Assembly: GCA_934122385.1 (NCBI GenBank)
Contig: CAKOWP010000058.1
Span: 1 to 6,556 of the forward strand
Direction: 5' to 3'
Source of the DNA: an uncultured Clostridia bacterium
Lineage (GTDB): Bacteria; Bacillota; Clostridia; TANB77; CAG-508
DNA: 6,556 nt
Shown here: positions 1 through 4,786 of the stretch, piece after piece
Layout of the letters: each line of letters opens with the position of its first letter
Position numbering within the stretch: position 1 is the first letter of the stretch
The notes under the pieces: model-generated
Seen by the model: the letters and a program-made list of their open reading frames with translations, nothing else
Database searches by the model: none
What the model was told of the DNA's origin: nothing
Translations under genes and position numbers: made by a program

Positions 1-86
1 TATTATATATTTGATTTTTATATGTGTCTATATTTTTATGTTAATTTTGTTGCTTTAATTTTTTGAACTGGGTATTTCTTACATTT

Positions 87-401
87 TTATCTTATAAGAT
101 CATTTTTATCATCTGTTAAATCTTGTTCTTCCTTATCATTTACTGAAGTTGTTTTTTGTCTCAAATTTTTTGATTCCATATCAATAGAATTCGATGCTTT
201 AGTTTTCTTCTCCATTGATTTTTTTGTTCCAACATCACTAACACTTTTTTCTAATTGACTAATACGTTTACTATCCTGTTGTTGGACGATTTCATTTATT
301 TCATTTTCTTCAGCATCATTATTAGAAATTGAACCAAAACTCATAAGAACTTTCCACCAAGGTTCTTTTGCTTTCACACTTTGGTTTGCTATTATATCCA
401 T
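87..401 (-). CDS. Small charged hypothetical protein, 104 aa
   Basis: I do not recognise this protein. It has a short N-terminal part with a Pro-Trp-Trp motif (residues 14-16) and a small hydrophobic patch (KVLMSFG, 17-23). From about residue 27 to the end it is polar, rich in Asn, Glu, Asp, Lys, Ser and Gln, with no cysteine, so much of it is probably disordered or helical. No signal peptide or membrane segment is visible. It looks like a real gene because an AAAGAGG ribosome binding site lies 9 nt before the ATG and a perfect TATAAT box with a 17-bp spacer lies upstream. It follows mtnN on the same strand with its own promoter, so it is probably a separate transcription unit. A 12-bp perfect palindrome (89-100) overlaps the end of the gene. 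Function unknown; a cytoplasmic scaffold-like or regulatory small protein would be a guess only. Confidence 0.65.
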   Translation of the reverse strand: MDIIANQSVKAKEPWWKVLMSFGSISNNDAEENEINEIVQQQDSKRISQLEKSVSDVGTKKSMEKKTKASNSIDMESKNLRQKTTSVNDKEEQDLTDDKNDLIR

Positions 402-425
402 TATCTTTTACCTCTTTCTTTTATA

Positions 426-481
426 AATAAAAACTATTAACATTATACCATATTTTTACATAACAAGCAATAGTTTTTATT
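426..481. repeat. 13-bp perfect inverted repeat enclosing a promoter
   Basis: The arms 426-438 (AATAAAAACTATT) and 469-481 (AATAGTTTTTATT) are perfect reverse complements separated by 30 bp. The enclosed DNA carries the -10 box and most of the -35 region of the promoter for the small gene to the left, and the expected transcription start falls in the left arm. It could be an operator, or in read-through RNA from mtnN a long-loop hairpin. The function is inferred; the symmetry is directly visible. Confidence 0.6.
442..470 (-). promoter_or_regulatory. Promoter of the 104-aa hypothetical gene
   Basis: On the minus strand there is a perfect TATAAT (442-447) preceded by a 17-bp spacer and TTGCTT (465-470), which shares only TTG with the -35 consensus. 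The predicted start near 435 would give a leader of about 35 nt before the ATG at 401. Confidence 0.65.
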
Positions 482-553
482 ATTTTTTTATGTAACCTTG
501 TTTTTTTGTTATAATCTTTATTATTAATTTTACAATATATGTATCAAAATATA

Positions 554-1249
554 CTAATTTTTTAAAAATTCTTTTAAAATTAAAGCACATCTCTTAGACG
601 CAAAATCAACAAATTTATCAAAATCAATTTCATTTTTACCATTTGGAGAATCAGAAATACTTCTTATAACAATAAAAGGTACTTCATCTAAATAACATAC
701 TTGAGCTACGGCTGCCCCTTCCATTTCGACACAATCAGCATCAAACTTAGAATATATTTTATTTTTCATTTCAATATCTGTACAAAAAATATCTCCTGTT
801 GCGATAATTCCAGATTTAATCTTATATTCTTTCTCAAATAGCTTATTTGCTATTTTCTTAAACTTTTCTACAAGAGTATTATCACTATATATATAATCGC
901 CAACACCCGCAATATAGCCCTTGTCATGGTCAAAAGCAGTTATATCAAAATCATGCTGAACTAATTTTTCACCAATTACAATATCTCCAATATTCAATAA
1001 TGGATTTAATGCCCCAGCAGATCCAACATTTATTACATATTCTACATTAAATTTATCAATTAATATCTGTGTTACTCTTGCAGCATTTACTTTTCCAACT
1101 CCACATTTAACAAGAATAACATTCTTCCTCTCTATTTTACCAAGTTTAAAATTTAATCCACTTATTTCTTTTTCTTCTATATCATTTGTTATATTTAAAA
1201 TCTGCTCTAGTTCCTCTTCCATTGCAACAATTATTCCAACTTTACTCAT
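554..1249 (-). CDS. mtnN: 5'-methylthioadenosine/S-adenosylhomocysteine nucleosidase
   Basis: MTA/SAH nucleosidase (Pfs) hydrolyses the glycosidic bond of methylthioadenosine and S-adenosylhomocysteine to release adenine. It serves methionine salvage and removal of SAM by-products, and supplies S-ribosylhomocysteine where LuxS is present. It is cytosolic. Visible family marks, numbered from the start chosen here: GIIVAMEEE at 5-13, whose third Glu matches the catalytic Glu12 of the E. coli enzyme; NVGSAGAL at 74-81; GDIVIG at 88-93; ATGDIF at 150-155; VEMEGAA at 174-180, the ribose-binding Glu loop; and RSISD at 196-200, ending in the Asp that protonates N7. The length of 231 aa is typical. 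An in-frame ATG four codons upstream (1261) directly abuts AAAGGA, leaving no room for initiation; the ATG at 1249 lies 12 nt from it and matches the family N-terminus. The gene follows the rplL hairpin and has its own promoter candidate. Confidence 0.94.
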   Translation of the reverse strand: MSKVGIIVAMEEELEQILNITNDIEEKEISGLNFKLGKIERKNVILVKCGVGKVNAARVTQILIDKFNVEYVINVGSAGALNPLLNIGDIVIGEKLVQHDFDITAFDHDKGYIAGVGDYIYSDNTLVEKFKKIANKLFEKEYKIKSGIIATGDIFCTDIEMKNKIYSKFDADCVEMEGAAVAQVCYLDEVPFIVIRSISDSPNGKNEIDFDKFVDFASKRCALILKEFLKN

Positions 1250-1328
1250 CACAACTACCATTCCTTTCGTAAGACCTAAATCTTGCTATTTATATTTTTA
1301 AAATATCGTTCTTCAATAATCTTTAGTT

Positions 1329-1337
1329 ATTATATCA
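1329..1337 (-). promoter_or_regulatory. Extended -10 promoter candidate for mtnN
   Basis: The minus strand reads TGATATAAT, a perfect -10 box with the TGn extension. At a 17-bp spacing the -35 position reads TAGTAA, a poor match, which suits an extended -10 promoter. A start near 1322 would leave a leader of about 72 nt. Confidence 0.5.
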
Positions 1338-1444
1338 TACAATTTTTTTAATTACTAGAAAATTTATGTTATTTTAAATAATTATTGTTTACTTCATGTA
1401 GTTTTGTATATTAGGAAATTTATGCGACTTTCCCAGAATAGGAT

Positions 1445-1479
1445 AAAGAAGAACTATAATTTGATTATAGTCCTTCTTT
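1445..1479 (-). terminator. Hairpin after rplL, probable operon terminator
   Basis: Read on the minus strand, two 16-nt arms (1464-1479 and 1445-1460) pair fully with one G-U wobble around a 3-nt loop. The distal 3' arm is U-rich (UUCUUCUUU), but there is no uninterrupted U-tract after the hairpin, so termination could use the inner 8-bp stem followed by that U-rich stretch. It lies 28 nt after the rplL stop and upstream of the mtnN promoter, which fits the end of the ribosomal protein operon. Because the stem is near-symmetric it could also act on the other strand. Confidence 0.65.
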
Positions 1480-1507
1480 ATATTATAGCTTATTTCAATT
1501 ATTAGAA

Positions 1508-1873
1508 TTATTGTAATTCGATAACAGCTCCAACTTCTGTGAATTTAGCTTTTAATTCTTCAGCTTCTTCTTTAGAAACATTTTCTTTAACTGTTTTTGG
1601 TGCTCCATCTACTAATTCTTTAGCTTCTTTTAATCCTAATCCTGTAGCATCTCTAACTACTTTTATAACTTTTATTTTTTGATCTCCAGCTTCTTTTAAT
1701 ACAACATTAAAAGATGTTTTTTCAGCTGCTGCATCTCCTGCTGCTGCTCCAGCTGCAGGTGCAGCTGCTGCTACTGCAGATACTCCAAATTCTTCTTCTA
1801 TAGCTTTTACTAATTCTGATAATTCTACTACTGTCATTTTTTTGATTTCTTCAATCATTTCTTCTTTACTCAT
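1508..1873 (-). CDS. rplL: Large ribosomal subunit protein bL12 (L7/L12)
   Basis: L7/L12 forms the mobile stalk of the 50S subunit. Dimers bind the C-terminal helix of L10 and recruit and stimulate the translational GTPases (IF2, EF-Tu, EF-G, RF3). The protein is 121 aa, the usual length. Residues 1-33 form the N-terminal dimerisation domain that binds L10; 34-50 is an Ala/Gly/Pro hinge (VAAAAPAAGAAAGDAAA); 52-121 is the C-terminal domain, with the conserved factor-binding stretch IKVVRDATGLGLKEAKELV at 70-88. AGGAGG at 1882-1887 lies 8 nt before the ATG. It is the last gene of the rplK-rplA-rplJ-rplL block and is followed by a hairpin rather than by rpoB. The 153-nt gap after rplJ contains a tandem repeat and a small hairpin that may adjust its output, since several L12 copies are needed for each L10. 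Confidence 0.99.
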   Translation of the reverse strand: MSKEEMIEEIKKMTVVELSELVKAIEEEFGVSAVAAAAPAAGAAAGDAAAEKTSFNVVLKEAGDQKIKVIKVVRDATGLGLKEAKELVDGAPKTVKENVSKEEAEELKAKFTEVGAVIELQ

Positions 1874-1892
1874 TATTAAATCCTCCTAATTT

Positions 1893-1914
1893 TTATTTGC
1901 CAACATTATTGTTG
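1893..1914 (-). other. Small hairpin ahead of the rplL ribosome binding site
   Basis: In the rplJ-rplL spacer the transcript contains GUCAACA and UGUUGGC separated by AUAA, which can form a 7-bp stem with one G-U pair. It lies a few bases before the rplL Shine-Dalgarno sequence without covering it. It could be a processing or stabilising element for the L12 message, but no function is shown by the sequence. Confidence 0.35.
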
Positions 1915-1952
1915 ACCATTAATCTTTGCCTATTTTTATTGGCTGTTTTTTA

Positions 1953-2022
1953 TTATATACAAATTCATTTGAAATACTAATTTTTAGTTATATACAAACT
2001 CATTTACAATACCAATTATTAT
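1953..2022. repeat. Two tandem 35-bp direct repeats between rplJ and rplL
   Basis: Copies 1953-1987 and 1988-2022 agree at about 29 of 35 positions, sharing TTATATACAAA and TCATTT. They begin 4 bp after the rplJ stop codon. On the minus strand each copy carries a TATATAA-type box, and the rplJ-distal copy reads TATATAAT. This could give a weak internal promoter for rplL, but no good -35 box accompanies either copy. Confidence 0.6.
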
Positions 2023-2026
2023 AAGA

Positions 2027-2554
2027 CTAAGCTTCTGCTGTTGTTTCTTCAGCTGAACCTTCTTCTTTTTGAATTCTAACTTGATCAAGTGCAACTGCAA
2101 ATTTTTGAATATTTGCAAGTAATGCTCCAGCAAGCATAGATAGTAATGTTTCTTTTGATGGTAATTTTGCTAAAGTGATTATTTCTTCAGCTGACATTAC
2201 TTTACCTTCAATAACTCCACCTTTAATTTTGTAATAATCATTATTTTTTGTGAATTCATAGATTGCTTTAGATGGTTCTAAATAATCTTCATTACTCATT
2301 ATTACAGCTGTAGGTCCTACTAATTTTTCTTCTAAACCTTCGATTCCTGCTTCTGCTAATGCTCTTTTTGTTATGTTGTTTTTTATAACAGTATATTCAG
2401 CATTTGTTTTTCTTAATTCTGCTCTTAATTCTGTTACATCTTCAACATTAATTCCTCTGTAATCTGTTAAAAGTACTAATTTAGCTTCTTTGATTTTGTT
2501 AGCTAATTTTGTAACTTCTTCCTTCTTTTGATTTAAGATTTTTTCACTTGCCAT
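2027..2554 (-). CDS. rplJ: Large ribosomal subunit protein uL10
   Basis: L10 anchors the ribosomal stalk. Its N-terminal domain binds 23S rRNA next to L11, and its long C-terminal helix carries the L7/L12 dimers. The L10-L12 complex also represses its own operon in bacteria by binding the leader RNA. The protein is 175 aa. Family features are LTDYRGI (29-35), YTVIKNN (54-60), KLVGPTA (78-84), LPSKETLLSMLAG (131-143), and the amphipathic helix from about 137 to 165 that carries L12. The last 10 residues are Glu/Thr/Ala-rich and probably flexible. AGGAGGUG at 2566-2573 lies before the ATG at 2552-2554. The 255-nt gap separating it from rplA contains an L10 leader and attenuator (separate entries), so rplJ and rplL can be regulated apart from rplK-rplA. 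Confidence 0.98.
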   Translation of the reverse strand: MASEKILNQKKEEVTKLANKIKEAKLVLLTDYRGINVEDVTELRAELRKTNAEYTVIKNNITKRALAEAGIEGLEEKLVGPTAVIMSNEDYLEPSKAIYEFTKNNDYYKIKGGVIEGKVMSAEEIITLAKLPSKETLLSMLAGALLANIQKFAVALDQVRIQKEEGSAEETTAEA

Positions 2555-2587
2555 TTTTTATCTTTCACCTCCTAATTTTTTTACGAT

Positions 2588-2611
2588 TTAAGAATTCTTA
2601 TACATTCTTAA
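2588..2611 (-). other. AT-rich hairpin upstream of the rplJ ribosome binding site
   Basis: TTAAGAAT and ATTCTTAA form 8-bp arms around an 8-nt loop, ending about 15 nt before the rplJ Shine-Dalgarno sequence. It is weak because it is almost all A-U pairs. It is recorded as visible symmetry in the rplJ leader, without an assigned role. Confidence 0.3.
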
Positions 2612-2632
2612 TTCCATATTTTTAAAACAAAT

Positions 2633-2653
2633 CTGAAAATTTTCAATTTTCAG
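2633..2653 (-). other. 9-bp perfect hairpin in the rplJ leader
   Basis: CTGAAAATT and AATTTTCAG are exact reverse complements around a 3-nt loop. In the transcript the hairpin is followed by AUUUGUUUU, a broken U-tract. It lies downstream of the main attenuator hairpin and could be a second weak terminator or an RNA-processing site. A further direct copy of CTGAAAATTTT lies just upstream in the transcript (about 2687-2697). Confidence 0.35.
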
Positions 2654-2705
2654 CATTAACTCGATTTTTTATCATACTCAAAAAATAAAATTTTCAGTAA
2701 ATTAA

Positions 2706-2746
2706 AAACACTTTTTACATCCAATACGAGATTATAAAAAGTGTTT
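2706..2746 (-). terminator. Attenuator terminator in the rplJ leader
   Basis: The transcript has AAACACUUUUUA (2735-2746) and UAAAAAGUGUUU (2706-2717) as perfect 12-bp arms around a 17-nt loop. The RNA continues as UUAAUUU, so the 3' arm ends in a run of five U followed by AAUUU. This is an intrinsic terminator placed between the L10-binding hairpin and the rplJ start. Its 5' arm is also covered by the alternative antiterminator stem (2727-2769), which is how attenuation would work. Confidence 0.75.
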
Positions 2747-2769
2747 ATTACACGTTATTTATAACCTCG
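2727..2769 (-). promoter_or_regulatory. Antiterminator stem of the rplJ leader
   Basis: CGAGGUUAUAAA (2758-2769) can pair along all 12 nt with UUUAUAAUCUCG (2727-2738), including one G-U pair. Inside the loop GUGU (2750-2753) can also pair with ACAC (2741-2744). The stem uses bases from the 3' side of the L10-binding kink-turn and from the 5' arm of the terminator, so it excludes both. With scarce L10 this fold would let transcription continue into rplJ-rplL. The pairing is read from the sequence; its role is inferred by analogy with the L10(L12)4-controlled attenuation known for Bacillus subtilis rplJL. Confidence 0.7.
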
Positions 2770-2801
2770 GTAGGACTTATTTTTGCCTACTGTCTTTGGC
2801 T
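2763..2801 (-). promoter_or_regulatory. L10 ribosomal protein leader (kink-turn hairpin)
   Basis: The transcript contains the hallmark strands of the L10 leader family: AGCCAAAGACAGUAGG on the 5' side and CCUACCGAGGUU on the 3' side. They fold into an outer AGCC/GGUU helix, an asymmetric internal loop of AAAGACA opposite CGA that resembles a kink-turn, and a 5-bp GUAGG/CCUAC stem capped by an 11-nt loop. The L10(L12)4 complex is known to bind such leaders, mimicking its 23S rRNA site. The element starts only 8 nt after the rplA stop codon and sits just before the antiterminator/terminator pair. Confidence 0.88.
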
Positions 2802-2809
2802 TTAATATT

Positions 2810-3493
2810 CTATTTTTGGTTAATGAATATTCCAGGTCCCATTGTTGTTGTTACTGAAACACTCTTAATATATTGTCCTTTAGCTGCTGCTGGTTTTGCC
2901 TTTATAATAGCATTCATTATTGTATCGTAGTTTTCAGCTAATTTGTCTGTTCCAAAAGATACTTTACCAAATCCTAAGTGAATAATATTAGTTTTGTCTA
3001 ATCTGTATTCAACTTTACCAGATTTAATTTCATTAATTGCTTTTGTAACATCCATTGTAACTGTTCCAGATTTAGGGTTTGGCATTAAACCTTTAGGTCC
3101 TAATACTTTACCTAATCTACCTACAACACCCATCATATCTGGTGTTGCAACAACTACATCATAATCAAACCAGTTTTCATTTTGTATTTTTGGTATTAAT
3201 TCTTCTGCACCAACAAAGTCTGCTCCTGCTTTTTCAGCTTCTTCAGCTTTAGGTCCTTTTGCAAATACCAAAACTTTTTGTGTTTTACCTGTACCATTTG
3301 GAAGTACTACTGTACCTCTAACTTGTTGGTCTGCATGTTTTGAATCTACACCTAATTTTACATGTAATTCAACTGTTTCATCAAATTTAGCTTTTGGCAT
3401 TTTTTCAATTAATTCTAAAGCTTCCTTGATTTCATATTCTTTGTTTTTGTCCACTAATTTTGAACATTCAGCATATCTTTTTGCTACTTTCAT
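2810..3493 (-). CDS. rplA: Large ribosomal subunit protein uL1
   Basis: L1 forms the L1 stalk of the 50S subunit, which moves deacylated tRNA out of the E site. In many bacteria it is also the translational repressor of the rplK-rplA message. The protein is 227 aa, normal for the family. Features are the FDETVELHVKLGVD strand (37-50), the GTVVLPNGTGK segment (60-70), and the L1 signature GKVLGPKGLMPNPKSGTV (128-145), with a conserved C-terminal half of domain I (about 160-222). The reading frame is open to an ATG at 3535, but the 14 extra codons include the AGGAGG at 3501-3506 that serves the ATG at 3493 at 7-nt spacing, and MKVAKRYAE is the normal N-terminus, so 3493 is the start. It follows rplK after a 164-nt AT-rich gap. 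Confidence 0.98.
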   Translation of the reverse strand: MKVAKRYAECSKLVDKNKEYEIKEALELIEKMPKAKFDETVELHVKLGVDSKHADQQVRGTVVLPNGTGKTQKVLVFAKGPKAEEAEKAGADFVGAEELIPKIQNENWFDYDVVVATPDMMGVVGRLGKVLGPKGLMPNPKSGTVTMDVTKAINEIKSGKVEYRLDKTNIIHLGFGKVSFGTDKLAENYDTIMNAIIKAKPAAAKGQYIKSVSVTTTMGPGIFINQK

Positions 3494-3657
3494 TTTTTTA
3501 CCTCCTTTGGTTCTAACGAGTTTTAACTCTCCCAATTTTTTATATTATACTTTATATTACAAATAATCTATAAATATAATTAAAAATTACAAATATAAAT
3601 TATTTAATATACCTACTTTATAAACAAATTATAAATAATTCATTTTAATTTATTGAA
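3494..3657 (-). other. AT-rich rplK-rplA spacer with weak promoter-like box
   Basis: This 164-nt gap is almost pure A/T apart from the rplA ribosome binding region. On the minus strand a TATAAT lies at 3544-3549, but at 17-bp spacing the -35 position reads TATAGA, a poor match. A short GAGU/ACUC hairpin could form just before the rplA Shine-Dalgarno sequence (around 3515-3530). I see no clear terminator, so rplK and rplA are probably co-transcribed. Confidence 0.35.
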
Positions 3658-4086
3658 CTAGTCAACAACTACTACACCCATTGATCTAGCAGTACCTTCT
3701 ACCATGCTCATTGCTGTTTCTAATGATGCAGCATTTAAATCTGGCATTTTTTGTTCTGCAATTGCTTTAACTTGTTCTTTAGTTATTTTAGCAACTTTAT
3801 CTTTATTTGGTTTTCCAGAACCTTTTTCTATTTTTATAGATTTTTTAATTAAAACTGCAACTGGTGGTACTTTTGTTATAAATTCAAAAGATTTATCTTT
3901 GTATACTGTTATAACAACTGGTATTATCATTCCAGGTTGATTTGCAGTTCTATCATTAAATTCTTTTACGAATTGCATAATATTAACACCACTTGAACCT
4001 AAAGCTGGTCCTACTGGTGGAGCTGGTGTTGCCTTTCCTGCTTCTATTTGTAATTTAATTATATTTGAAATTTCTTTTTCTGCCAT
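3658..4086 (-). CDS. rplK: Large ribosomal subunit protein uL11
   Basis: L11 binds the GTPase-associated region of 23S rRNA at the base of the L10/L12 stalk. It takes part in factor-dependent GTP hydrolysis and in RelA activation in the stringent response, and is part of the thiostrepton-type antibiotic site. The length of 142 aa is standard. The N-terminal domain holds GKATPAPPVGPALGSSGVN (17-35) with the proline-rich helix that contacts thiopeptides; the C-terminal rRNA-binding domain holds GSGKPNKDKV (89-98) and the signature DLNAASLETAMSMVEGTARSMGV (116-138). AGGAGG at 4097-4102 lies 10 nt before the ATG. The bases between them pair with the first codons to form a start-codon hairpin (separate entry). 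The gene follows nusG after 114 nt, in the usual order. Confidence 0.99.
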   Translation of the reverse strand: MAEKEISNIIKLQIEAGKATPAPPVGPALGSSGVNIMQFVKEFNDRTANQPGMIIPVVITVYKDKSFEFITKVPPVAVLIKKSIKIEKGSGKPNKDKVAKITKEQVKAIAEQKMPDLNAASLETAMSMVEGTARSMGVVVVD

Positions 4087-4096
4087 TTTATTGGCA
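4081..4096 (-). promoter_or_regulatory. Hairpin containing the rplK start codon
   Basis: Just after the Shine-Dalgarno sequence the transcript reads UGCCA-AUAAAA-UGGCA: a perfect 5-bp stem with three G-C pairs. The A of the rplK AUG is in the loop, and the U and G are in the 3' arm. Such a structure could limit initiation and could be a site for translational feedback. Whether it forms, and whether L1 or another protein binds it, cannot be told from the sequence. Confidence 0.4.
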
Positions 4097-4200
4097 CCTC
4101 CTCTAAAATTTTCCTTTTATTAATTTTTATTTAACTATTTTCTTTATTTTTAAATCTTTAGTTATGATTATAATTAATTTAAAGTTATAATTATATTTAA
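4087..4200 (-). other. AT-rich nusG-rplK spacer, candidate rplK leader
   Basis: This 114-nt gap contains short A/T inverted repeats, such as ATTATAA/TTATAAT in the first 35 nt after nusG, and the rplK ribosome binding site. Bacteria that repress rplK-rplA through L1 do so in this leader. I cannot identify a convincing L1 site here beyond the start-codon hairpin, nor a clear terminator or promoter. Confidence 0.3.
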
Positions 4201-4737
4201 TTATTGAACTTTTTTAACTTGTGAAAATTCTAATTCAACTGGTGTTTCTCTTCCAAACATTGATACTAAAACTTTTACTTTATGTTTTTCTTTGCTTATT
4301 TCTTGAACAGTACCAACAAATCCCTCGAATGGACCATTCATGATTTCAACTTGTTCATTTATTTCATAATCAACATTTATTCCAGCCTCGTCAAATCCCA
4401 TATTTCTTATTTCATCATCTGTTAATGGAATAGGATCAGTTCCTGAACCAACAAATCCTGTTACACCTCTGGTGTTTCTTACTATATACCATGTTTCTTC
4501 TGTTACAATCATTTTTATTAAAACATAGCCAGGGAAAACCTTTTTAAGATTTGTTTTTTTCTTTCCATCTTTTATTTCGATTTGTTCTTCCATAGGAACA
4601 ATTATATCGAAGAAATAATCTTCAAGTTCTCTGTTCTTTATTGTGTTTTCCAAATCTGTCTTAACTTTATTTTCATATCCAGAATATGTATGTACAACAT
4701 ACCATCTAGGATTCATATCGTAATCTTTTTGAGACAT
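4201..4737 (-). CDS. nusG: Transcription termination/antitermination protein NusG
   Basis: NusG binds the clamp of RNA polymerase across the DNA channel and modulates pausing, elongation and termination. Through its KOW domain it links the polymerase to Rho or to ribosomal protein S10. The protein is 178 aa, typical for the family. The NGN domain spans about 10-115, with RWYVVHTYSGYENKVK (11-26), the conserved KKVFPGYVLIKM (65-76) and WYIVRNTRGVTGFVG (83-97). The KOW domain spans about 124-178, with the loop IMNGPFEGFVGTV (132-144). AGGAGG at 4748-4753 lies 10 nt before the chosen ATG. A second ATG at codon 8 (MNPRWY) is possible but is too far from this site. It follows secE by 49 nt, in the secE-nusG-rplK order found across bacteria. 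Confidence 0.98.
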   Translation of the reverse strand: MSQKDYDMNPRWYVVHTYSGYENKVKTDLENTIKNRELEDYFFDIIVPMEEQIEIKDGKKKTNLKKVFPGYVLIKMIVTEETWYIVRNTRGVTGFVGSGTDPIPLTDDEIRNMGFDEAGINVDYEINEQVEIMNGPFEGFVGTVQEISKEKHKVKVLVSMFGRETPVELEFSQVKKVQ

Positions 4738-4786
4738 CTACCTTAAGCCTCCTTTGATATTTTTAGAATAAATATTCAATAATATA

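Noticed and set aside
1..86. Further gene or terminator at the left edge
   Set aside because: The 86 bases downstream of the small gene are AT-rich, with no reading frame, GC-rich hairpin or RNA signature that I can support.
89..100. 12-bp palindrome ATCTTATAAGAT as a terminator of the small gene
   Set aside because: It overlaps the last codons, has no loop to form a hairpin and no U-tract after it; a real terminator may lie off the left edge.
1250..1261. Four-codon longer mtnN starting at 1261
   Set aside because: The only purine-rich site, AAAGGA, directly abuts that ATG, so it cannot serve it. The family N-terminus and length fit the ATG at 1249.
1356..1424. Direct repeat TAGAAAATTTATG / TAGGAAATTTATG upstream of mtnN
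   Set aside because: A 12-of-13 match 56 bp apart made mostly of A/T is easily a chance event in this composition, and it has no consistent relation to the promoter.
3494..3535. Longer N-terminus for rplA starting at the ATG at 3535
   Set aside because: The extra codons are the leader and Shine-Dalgarno sequence itself (AGG AGG read in frame), and the conserved L1 N-terminus starts at 3493.
3544..3572. Internal promoter between rplK and rplA
   Set aside because: TATAAT is present but the -35 position reads TATAGA; in a spacer that is nearly all A/T a lone -10 box is not good evidence.
3704..3940. Open frame of 78 codons on the plus strand
   Set aside because: It lies wholly antisense within rplK, has no convincing ribosome binding site and encodes no recognisable family; it is a shadow of the real gene.
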